The notes beneath the pieces were generated by a model that saw nothing but the letters and a program-made list of their open reading frames with translations, did not search any database and was not told the origin of the DNA. From contig CAMLSH010000060.1 in NCBI GenBank assembly GCA_946482625.1, positions 1 through 12,296 of the forward strand: a DNA stretch of 12,296 nucleotides, in the 5' to 3' direction. The position numbers were made by a program, and so were the translations under genes. This document shows positions 8,301 through 12,296 of this stretch, piece by piece; positions within the stretch are counted from its first letter, which is position 1, and the number at the start of each line of letters is the position of its first letter. Source of the DNA: an uncultured Opitutaceae bacterium. GTDB taxonomy: Bacteria > Verrucomicrobiota > Verrucomicrobiae > Opitutales > Opitutaceae.

Positions 8301-11300
8301 TGGCGAGGAGGGTGTCGTTGGTGACGATGAGGGGCGGGCGAATGGGGGATGTGGATACGGGGATGGTGCCGGTGATGGCGCCGGTGGCGGGGTTGATTTG
8401 CTGGATCGCGTAGGGGTAGTTGGTGGTGGCGATGTAGAGGGCGGTGTCGGTGACGGCGGGCGGGCCGGAGAAGTCGCCGGTGGTGGACCAGGCGGTGGTG
8501 GCGCCGGTGGGGGAGACGTCGACGGCATAGAGCTTTGCGGAGGCGACGAAGTAGACGCGGCCGGCGTGGTAGGCGATGGTGGTTTCGCCGTAGCTGGAGG
8601 GGGCAAAGGTGTGGGTCCACTCGGTGGCACCGGTGGCGAGGTTGCGACGGACGAGGGTGTTGTTGGCGATGGAGTAGATGGCGTCGTCGCCGATGGTGGC
8701 GGCGCGGATGATGGCGGCGCTGCCGGCGTTGACCTGGTAGCGGCGGGTGCCGGTGGCGCGGTCGAGGCCGTCGAGGAAGCCGTAGTAGGTGGAGGCGAGG
8801 ACGGTGGTGTCGGTGACGGCGGGGGTGAGGGAGCTGCTGTAGTTGTCGTTGATGGGCTGGCTGGTCCAGAGGATGGCGCCGTCGTCGGCGGAGAGGGCGG
8901 CGATTTTGTGAGCGTTGTTCTCGATGAGGGATGGGTAGAGGTTTCCCTGGTGATAGGCTGGGCCGGAGTAACCGCCAGTGGCGGAGCCGAGATTTTTTTT
9001 CCAAGAGACGAGGCCGGTGGCGAGGTCGATGGCGGTGACGGTGGATGGGGTGCTGGAGTAGCTGACTTCGCTGACGAAGACGCGGCCGGCGGCGACGGTG
9101 GTATCGGTGGGTTGAAGGGTGAAGGTGGTGCGCCAGGCTTCGACGAAGGGTTTGGCGTTGAGGGAGGCGGGGTAGTAGGCGTTTCGGGCGTTGTTGCCGG
9201 CGTAGGTGGGCCAGTCGCCGGCGGCGAGGTATCCGAGATAGACCGACACGCGGGCGGTCGCGGTGGCGGCATGGCCGTCGTCGATCGTGTAGGTGAAGGT
9301 ATCGACGCCTTCGGAGAAACCGGCGGCGGGCGTGTAGAGGAGGCGGCCGTCGGTGCCGGCGGTGACGGTGCCACGGGCGCCTTGAGTGAAGGCGGTGATC
9401 GTCAGGGTGTCGGCATCGGCGTCCGTGTCGTTGGCGAGGACGTTGATGGTGAGGGCGCCTTGATCGGGCAGGGCGCTGGCAGTGTCGTTGCGGGCGAGGG
9501 GCGTGTCGTTAACGGGCGTGACGGAGAGCGAGATTGCAGCGGGGGCGGACTCGGAGCGTTTGTCGCGCATGACAAACTGGAAGGAGTCGGCGCCGTGAGC
9601 GTCGGGATTCGGGACGTAGATGAGTTTGTGCTGGGGATGGGTGACGCGGACGGGCGGCGTGGAGAGCGGAGTGCCGAGGGTTGTGCCGTCGGGCGTCTGA
9701 TAGAGGGTACCGTGGGTGGCTAGGGTTGTGATGTAGGCCGAGAGGTTGTGGTTTTCTGCGTCGGAGCCTGTGAGCGTGACGGTGGCGGCGGTGTCCTCGG
9801 TGAGGGTGAGCGACTGTGGATCGGCGGTGGGCGGGGTGTTGGGCGAGAGGTTGACGGTGAGCGTAACGGGGACGGTGGTGACGGGATTGGCCGGGTCGTT
9901 GGAGGAGAGTTCGAGGCTGGCCTGATAGGTTGCGGGAGCGAGGTCCGCAGAATTGAGGGTGACGTTGACGGTGGCGCTTTGACCGGGGGCGAGGGCGAGT
10001 TGCGAGGGGGTATAGCCGAGCCAGTTGGCGGAGTCGTCGAGGATGCGAATGTCGTCGAACCAGGATTCGGACTGGGCGCTGAAGTTGTAGAGGTTAACGG
10101 AGTCGGCCTGGCCCCGGTAGTACGAGCGGAAAGGCACGGCGGCTTTCACGAGCGCGCCGTTGACGTGGTAGTCGAAGCGGCCGGTGGTCCAGTCGAGGTT
10201 GCGGAATTCGACGCGGTACCAGGTCTGGGCCTGATAAGCATAGGAGGAATCGCCGCCGACATCGTTGTTGACGTAGAAGCGGCCGTTGCCCTCGGCGAAG
10301 AACCAGATGATGTCGTCGAAAAAGTAGGAGTCGCGAAGAACGAAGTAGCCGCTGTGGCTGGTAGTGGAGCCGGTGCGTATCCAGAAAGAGATGTGGCGGG
10401 GTTTGGAGCCGGAGGGAAAGGTGCGGGTAACGCCGTTGCGGTGGGAATCGGCGCCGGTGTTTTTGAGATGGAGGCTGGTGGTGCCGACGCCTGGGTTGTC
10501 GGTGGTCGTTTCGCGGAGGCCGGGAGTGGCGCCGTTATCCCACTTGGCGAGCGATCCGTCTTCGAAGCCGTCGTAGAAAGGAAGCGCGGCGGGCGGGAGA
10601 AGCAGCGGGGCATTTTCGCCGTCGTTGGCAGCCTGAGAGAAATCGCGGCTATGCGTGTGCGGCGAAGCGGCATCGACGAGCGGCGGGATCGGGGTGAGGA
10701 GGCGGGCGGATGCGGCGGAGAGATTGGCGGCGCCGAGGCTGTAGTGGCCGAGGGAGACGGACAGCGGATGGTCGCCGTCGTTGGTGACGGTGAGGGTGTG
10801 CTGGGTGGTGGTGTCCTCGAACTGGGTGGACGACAGGGAGGAGGGCGAGACTTGGAGGCGGGAACGACCGAGGGCGAAGTTTTGCCCGGTCGCGTCGCCG
10901 GGAGTGGTGACGGCGAGCGGAGCGGAGGCGTTGTAGCCGGAGGCGGTGACGCGGAGCGTATGAGCGCCGTCGAGAACGGCGAGGGTGTAGTCGCCGTTTG
11001 TATTCGTCGTGGTTGTACGGACGGGCGAGGCGCTGGTGAGAGAGACGGTGGCGCCGGCGATGGGTGCGCCGCCGGTCAGTGCGGTTACGCGACCGTTGAG
11101 GGTGGAGCGTGTATAAACCGTGAGCGCGGTGTCGGCGCTCCAGGTGTGGTTCTGGTTGTCGGTCGTGGTGAATCGCAGGACGAGGGCGAGCGGGGTGGCG
11201 GTGTTGGAGGGGATTTGAAGACGGAAGGCGCCCGAGGGGCTCTCGGCGGATTCGCCAGAGGCGAGATCGGACCAGGTATGGGTGTTGGCGAGGAGGTTCA

Positions 11301-12296
11301 CCTGATCGCCGCCGGTGGTGACGGTGAGGGTGGTGAGCAGGCCGGTGGCGTTTTCGGAGCCGATGTTGAGAACGCTGATGGGCAACGAGAGGGTTTCGCC
11401 GGGGTTGGGCGTGCCGTCGGCATTGCCCGAGGAGCCTTCGGTGCCGTCGTCGAGCGTAGTTATCGAGGTGACGCCGATGTACGGGCCGGAGCTGACGATG
11501 AGGGTGCGACCGATGTTGAGGCGGCCGCCGGTGACGACACGTCCGGAGAGTGCGGGAAGCGGATCGACGTTCGCGAGGAGCGCTTCTTTCAACGCAGACC
11601 AGTCGCGGGCGGGGTTCGCGGCTTTGAGTAGGGCGGCCGCGCCGGCGACATGGGGACAGGCCATGGAGGTACCGCTGAGCGAACTGTATCCGCCGCCCGG
11701 GTATGTCGAGTAGATGGAGACGCCAGGAGCGGCGAGGTCTACGGTGATGGCGCCGTAGTTGGAGAAGTAGGCGAGCTTGTCGAGGTGGTCGGTAGCGGCG
11801 ACGGAGATGATATTGGCCGAATTGAAGGCGGCGGGGTATGAGGGGATGGCGTCGGAATTCGCGTAGTCGTTTCCGGCGGCTGCTATGAAAAGGATGCCGG
11901 CGGTCTGGGCGGCATCGATGGAGTCTTTGAGGGCCTGAGAGTAGCCACCACCGCCCCAGCTGTTGGAGGTGAGGGTGACGCCGATGCGGGTGGTGTAGAG
12001 AACGGCTTCGATGGCGTCGGAGGTGTAGCCGCTGTTGGAGGCGGAGATGAATTTGGCGCCGACCAGGCGGATGGTGGGGGAGACGCCGACCACGCCGAGC
12101 GAGTTGTCGCCGACGGCGCCGATGGTGCCGGCGCAGTGGGTGCCGTGGCCGTTGTCGTCCGTGGGATTGTTGTCGTTGTTGGCGAAGTCCCAGCCGCGGG
12201 TGTCGTCGATGTAGCCGTTGCCGTCGTCGTCGATGCCGTTGGCGGCGATTTCGCCGGGGTTGGTCCACATGTTGGCGGCGAGGTCGGGGTGGGTGT
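2347..12296 (-). CDS. Giant modular secreted subtilase (S8) with four Ig-Ig-PQQ-propeller modules (5' truncated)
   Basis: This is an uninterrupted reading frame of 3,315 visible codons with stop at 2347-2349. The start is beyond the window: codons before the first Met (12268-12270) read THPDLAAN, which belongs just after the catalytic Asp motif of subtilases. Residue numbers below count from that Met. Order: S8 catalytic domain 1-257; beta-rich adhesion-type domain 258-389; carboxypeptidase-regulatory-like domain 390-470; Ig-like domain 472-805, apparently interrupted by a lectin-fold insert at 566-746; four modules at 811, 1379, 1954 and 2525, each two cadherin-like Ig domains plus a PQQ-like propeller; C-terminal region 3097-3307. 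It is presumably an exported or cell-surface protease in which the array acts as an adhesive or substrate-binding stalk (inference). The signal peptide is not visible. I see no membrane anchor, LPXTG, PEP-CTERM or outer-membrane barrel at the C-terminus. It converges on the lipoprotein gene with a 37-bp gap. Confidence 0.93.
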   Translation of the reverse strand, partial: THPDLAANMWTNPGEIAANGIDDDGNGYIDDTRGWDFANNDNNPTDDNGHGTHCAGTIGAVGDNSLGVVGVSPTIRLVGAKFISASNSGYTSDAIEAVLYTTRIGVTLTSNSWGGGGYSQALKDSIDAAQTAGILFIAAAGNDYANSDAIPSYPAAFNSANIISVAATDHLDKLAYFSNYGAITVDLAAPGVSIYSTYPGGGYSSLSGTSMACPHVAGAAALLKAANPARDWSALKEALLANVDPLPALSGRVVTGGRLNIGRTLIVSSGPYIGVTSITTLDDGTEGSSGNADGTPNPGETLSLPISVLNIGSENATGLLTTLTVTTGGDQVNLLANTHTWSDLASGESAESPSGAFRLQIPSNTATPLALVLRFTTTDNQNHTWSADTALTVYTRSTLNGRVTALTGGAPIAGATVSLTSASPVRTTTTNTNGDYTLAVLDGAHTLRVTASGYNASAPLAVTTPGDATGQNFALGRSRLQVSPSSLSSTQFEDTTTQHTLTVTNDGDHPLSVSLGHYSLGAANLSAASARLLTPIPPLVDAASPHTHSRDFSQAANDGENAPLLLPPAALPFYDGFEDGSLAKWDNGATPGLRETTTDNPGVGTTSLHLKNTGADSHRNGVTRTFPSGSKPRHISFWIRTGSTTSHSGYFVLRDSYFFDDIIWFFAEGNGRFYVNNDVGGDSSYAYQAQTWYRVEFRNLDWTTGRFDYHVNGALVKAAVPFRSYYRGQADSVNLYNFSAQSESWFDDIRILDDSANWLGYTPSQLALAPGQSATVNVTLNSADLAPATYQASLELSSNDPANPVTTVPVTLTVNLSPNTPPTADPQSLTLTEDTAATVTLTGSDAENHNLSAYITTLATHGTLYQTPDGTTLGTPLSTPPVRVTHPQHKLIYVPNPDAHGADSFQFVMRDKRSESAPAAISLSVTPVNDTPLARNDTASALPDQGALTINVLANDTDADADTLTITAFTQGARGTVTAGTDGRLLYTPAAGFSEGVDTFTYTIDDGHAATATARVSVYLGYLAAGDWPTYAGNNARNAYYPASLNAKPFVEAWRTTFTLQPTDTTVAAGRVFVSEVSYSSTPSTVTAIDLATGLVSWKKNLGSATGGYSGPAYHQGNLYPSLIENNAHKIAALSADDGAILWTSQPINDNYSSSLTPAVTDTTVLASTYYGFLDGLDRATGTRRYQVNAGSAAIIRAATIGDDAIYSIANNTLVRRNLATGATEWTHTFAPSSYGETTIAYHAGRVYFVASAKLYAVDVSPTGATTAWSTTGDFSGPPAVTDTALYIATTNYPYAIQQINPATGAITGTIPVSTSPIRPPLIVTNDTLLATSNTQTLVIDRATRSTHQTIPLGGKISLSNGALIIANDSTSSNYVLACFRVASGLNTAPVATPQSITGTEDSTLPITLAGTDADNDSLLSLVTSLPGSGTLYQTTDGTTPGTPITQVPALVTHPHGKVIFRPFPDGYGTPYTSFAFKVNDGIFTSPAASIILNITNLNDAPSAVDDTVPLLPGLPLLSYWPTANDTDADGDPFALTAFTQGTRGTVTQETDGSLTYRPEPGFITGTDTFDYTITDSGNLTDTGRVTININAASSLDWPTFAGAPDHAGRFPLSLGTSALSLRWEYPSDQPINPAAVSGARVFITDATPQFGAEFVYARALDTVTGAQVWERAYGNYTLNPPTVYGGSVFIQQGVHNDSKFHALDETTGATRWTSPFTAQWETYMAPAASELGVYINGGAYGGMYGFNPTSGAQKFFRSLSQYDNWTPTIHQNQVYSWVAGLFTCHDPETGATLWSINLGWAWHGYDMHRTIACDNGFAFLTSVQDVYSSTLGQELIAINLSTRRVAWRTRGTFSGTPAIMSGVVYALAGKSVKTYVATSGVPLGEYLTDTDDANLLTGSPTITGDLVIASSPVKTYLFDRAPRTLAQTFPFGSTPALVDGNLYLTCSDKKIRAYTRVPAGNRTPTATPISASLLEEATLTLQLEGSDLDSDPLKFAIRSLPSQGTLYQTTDGTTKAAAITRAPTLVENTSGLVIYQAPLDAVGASLGSFTFTAHDPYSTSPTATARIDLANVNDGPVAIPDTVALRPGEPLAAFRPQDNDRDADNDTLTIVAVTQPAQGSLSLASDGSVSWTPPADLASGTVTFGYTIADPSGIQSSSTVTLQIGGTLGRDWPTYGGNPARTAYQPIQLGSTALTAGWSRAFTIPSDPLAISDGRVFVSQPNPHNTSHLIALHRTSGDESWRFTASGNYGTNSPSTHAGTVYLQDGNHTTSQLRALNASDGSTRWTSPFSAQWSRYLSLAASDLGVFINGGYYGGLYGFEPATGTQRFFDNTLEQQDQWTPIIHDNRLFTFLRTTFREHSPATGAILWSLDFGGSYQSHRTITCDSGRAFVINNTFNVGTDRHELIALDLNTRQPAWRIRGTYNGSPAAAHQTVFVYSQDGSCIKAYDQTTGRLHATYALPGTDTGLAGQPIVTNDTLIAASSTKTYLFDLKTRQLRQTLPAGGHIALAGHTLYLATPDNAIRTYSATDPYNRKPTATSLRITTAEDTPVAITLAATDPENAPLAYSITRLPLRGTLHQTADGLTPGAPITATPAAVTGTIPRVIYTPPPDAHGLDLTEFGYLAHDGETLSPEAAVTLTVTSVSDAPQAIADTIAITPGQPLAGIFFHTNDRDGDAEPLTVIAYTQPTSGSLAQTSDGSFTYTPAAGFTGNATTTYTITDGTGATSSATATFLVDATAGQRWLTHGGDPHRTAYQPVQLGTQAFSLRWRAPTHGTYNRQATATQDTLYTTGYANGYSTLSAVNTTDGSTRWSTLSPSSYDVVLQPVLHGADLIATYGTYSGGCEVRALDPSTGSSRWTRPTTYSLYTVVPPAVSDNLITGVAAQGTQFLGIDRSTGTLRFTKSFPLNGNGGTSTIVGDQIYSLTKGIFRQHDATTGDILWTADLAIANGSPIETHAIASTASRAFIIADSYDHPTLDSELAAIDLAGQSIAWRIRGKFIGSPALAHDAVYALSSDGVVRAYDQTTGRLIATYGTPLTYALPTGHLLVANDIIIATSSITETTVYDLRTRQPRQTIGLNGWIALAGRTLYLTRDAWIYAFDTTPVVSFSPNGGTFNQPVDVTITSTQTSGSTTFTTDGAHPSANSAIGIASGRRIRVSWTGRLSAATYYLGTWSAVHSAQFTMADSDGDNLPDWWETTQFGNLTDSSGDADSDFDNITDAQELGAGTDPRSASDYLATTTSFTRNGSQIWFNVTWSGKSDRFYIIETSTDLRTWTPVGSQPGSGGSNSYTHMVSALANPYLLFRVRVVPKPAPLP
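2350..2982 (-). other. C-terminal region: chitobiase-C-like domain, TSP3-like calcium repeat, terminal beta domain
   Basis: Residues 3097-3174 (VVSFSPNGGTFNQPVDVTI, TTFTTDGAHPS) resemble the chitobiase/beta-hexosaminidase C-terminal domain. Residues 3177-3225 are Asp-rich: DSDGDNLPDWWETTQFGN followed by DADSDFDNITDAQELGAGTD, a thrombospondin-type-3-like calcium repeat. The last 80 residues (IWFNVTWSGKSDRFYIIETS, TDLRTWTPVGS, LLFRVRVVP) form a beta domain that I associate with Verrucomicrobiota surface proteins. No sorting or anchoring signal is evident at the end. Confidence 0.7.
2983..4698 (-). repeat. Module 4: two cadherin-like Ig domains plus PQQ-like propeller
   Basis: Residues 2525-3096. 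Ig-a has RKPTATSLRITTAEDTPVA and GTLHQTADGLTPGAP; Ig-b has VSDAPQAIADTI, TNDRDGDAEPLTVIAY and FTGNATTTYTITDG. The propeller opens QRWLTHGGDPHRTAYQP (Trp 2735, 570 residues after module 3), with the usual DWPTYGG start altered. Eight blade-like segments can be counted, with AVNTTDGSTRW, ALDPSTGSSRW, GIDRSTGTLRF, QHDATTGDILW, AIDLAGQSIAW, AYDQTTGRL, VYDLRTRQP and a final half-blade IYAFDTTP. The FSLRWRAP strand near the start could close the last blade. Confidence 0.84.
4699..6411 (-). repeat. Module 3: two cadherin-like Ig domains plus PQQ-like propeller
   Basis: Residues 1954-2524. Ig-a has RTPTATPISASLLEEATL and GTLYQTTDGTT; Ig-b has VNDGPVAIPDTV, DNDRDADNDTLTIVAV and VTFGYTIADPSG. The propeller opens RDWPTYGGNPARTAYQP (Trp 2165, 575 residues after module 2). 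Early blades closely match module 2 (RWTSPFSAQWSRYLSLAAS, INGGYYGGLYGF); late blades closely match module 4 (AYDQTTGRLHATY, TRQLRQTLPAGGHIALAG). Confidence 0.86.
6412..8136 (-). repeat. Module 2: two cadherin-like Ig domains plus PQQ-like propeller
   Basis: Residues 1379-1953. Ig-a runs from NTAPVATPQSITGTEDS with GTLYQTTDGTTPGTP; Ig-b begins at about residue 1491 (LNDAPSAVDDT, ANDTDADGD, GTDTFDYTITD). The propeller opens LDWPTFAGAPDHAGRFP (Trp 1590, 570 residues after its counterpart in module 1) and includes RWTSPFTAQWETYMAPAAS, with ELGVYINGGAYGGMYGF just after it. Confidence 0.86.
8137..9840 (-). repeat. Module 1: two cadherin-like Ig domains plus PQQ-like propeller
   Basis: Residues 811-1378. 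Ig-a starts NTPPTADPQSLTLTEDTAA, with GTLYQTPDGTTLGTP inside. Ig-b is a classic tandem-95/cadherin-like unit (VNDTPLARNDTA, VLANDTDADADTLTITAF, FSEGVDTFTYTIDDG). The propeller opens with GDWPTYAGNNARNAYYP (Trp at residue 1020) and carries blade-ending motifs such as DDGAILWTS and LATGATEWTH. It is the most divergent of the first three modules: it lacks the WTSPF-x-AQW blade shared by modules 2 and 3. Confidence 0.85.
10033..10575 (-). other. Concanavalin/LamG-like lectin-fold insert inside an Ig-like domain
   Basis: Residues 566-746 begin YDGFEDGSLAKWDN and contain an aromatic-rich beta stretch (HISFWIRTGS, WYRVEFRNLDW, GRFDYHVNGALV) ending ESWFDDIRIL. This pattern is typical of jelly-roll domains that bind carbohydrate or act as spacers. 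Upstream residues 472-510 (LQVSPSSL, LTVTNDGDHPLSV) and downstream residues 750-805 (WLGYTPSQLALAPGQSATV, LELSSNDPANP) look like the two halves of one choice-of-anchor-type Ig domain, so the lectin fold seems to be inserted in it. Confidence 0.6.
10861..11499 (-). other. Beta-rich domain followed by carboxypeptidase-regulatory-like domain
   Basis: Residues 258-389 form a beta-rich segment with NPGETLSLPISVLNIGSENA, resembling CARDB-type or other adhesion domains. Residues 390-470 (TLNGRVTALTGGAPIAGATV, then TNTNGDYTL and DGAHTLRVTASGY) match the carboxypeptidase-regulatory-like (transthyretin-like) fold, a common extracellular spacer after bacterial proteases. The second assignment is firmer than the first. 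Confidence 0.7.
11500..12296 (-). other. Subtilase (S8) catalytic domain of the giant protein, Asp motif outside window
   Basis: Two of the three catalytic residues are visible, numbered from the Met at 12268-12270: His42 in NGHGTHCAG and Ser202 in SGTSMACPHVAG (codon 11665-11667). The oxyanion-hole Asn134 sits in AAAGND. An acidic segment NGIDDDGNGYIDD (residues 11-23) between the Asp and His motifs looks like a calcium-binding loop; it is common in large bacterial S8 proteases. All visible motifs are intact, so the enzyme is expected to be active. The Asp motif should lie a few codons beyond base 12296. Confidence 0.92.

Noticed and set aside
2983..9219. Propellers as quinoprotein dehydrogenase domains
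   Set aside because: The repeats resemble PQQ-like propeller blades, but I see no quinoprotein catalytic or cofactor-binding signature, and the context is a secreted protease with Ig domains. A structural or binding role is more likely.
6979..9723. A 914-codon open frame on the + strand opposite modules 1 and 2
   Set aside because: It has the same low-complexity Gly/Val/Ala/Asp composition and no domain signal; it is a shadow of the - strand gene.
9748..11631. A 627-codon open frame on the + strand opposite the lectin and Ig region
   Set aside because: Its composition is biased to Gly, Val, Glu and Ala, and it opposes a strand with recognisable extracellular domains.

Overview
The window looks like chromosomal DNA from a GC-rich, Gram-negative bacterium, most likely a Verrucomicrobiota member of the Opitutaceae type. 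Two things suggest this. One is an MCE-type lipid transport operon with an outer-membrane lipoprotein. The other is a giant exported protein whose tail, an Asp-rich repeat with a DWWE motif, a GTDP motif and an 'ETSTDLRTW' domain, is a style I associate with Verrucomicrobiota and Planctomycetota. The placement rests on recalled family style, not on a search.

Left part (1-2309, + strand): three co-directional genes of an Mla/Pqi-like ABC lipid transport system. They are the C-terminal half of an MlaF-type ATPase (cut by the window edge), a single-MCE-domain MlaD-type protein with one N-terminal membrane anchor and a long helical tail, and a PqiC-type lipoprotein. Together they should move phospholipid or another lipid between the inner and outer membranes. 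The MlaE-type permease is not in the window and would be expected upstream.

Right part (2347 to beyond 12296, - strand): one uninterrupted gene of more than 3,300 codons fills the remaining 80% of the window and converges on the transport operon with a 37-bp gap. It encodes a modular secreted subtilase (peptidase family S8). The order from the N-terminus is: catalytic domain (Asp of the triad just outside the window), an adhesion-type beta domain, a carboxypeptidase-regulatory-like domain, an Ig-like domain apparently interrupted by a lectin-fold insert, four tandem modules of about 570 residues, and a C-terminal region with a chitobiase-C-like domain, a thrombospondin-3-like calcium repeat and a final beta domain. 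Each 570-residue module is two cadherin/tandem-95-like Ig domains plus one PQQ-like beta-propeller.

No RNA genes, mobile elements, CRISPR arrays or convincing terminators were seen, and no intergenic gap exceeds about 100 bp. The most interesting object is the giant protease, with its strictly periodic and apparently mosaic propeller array. I see no sign of a defence system or other multi-gene novel system.
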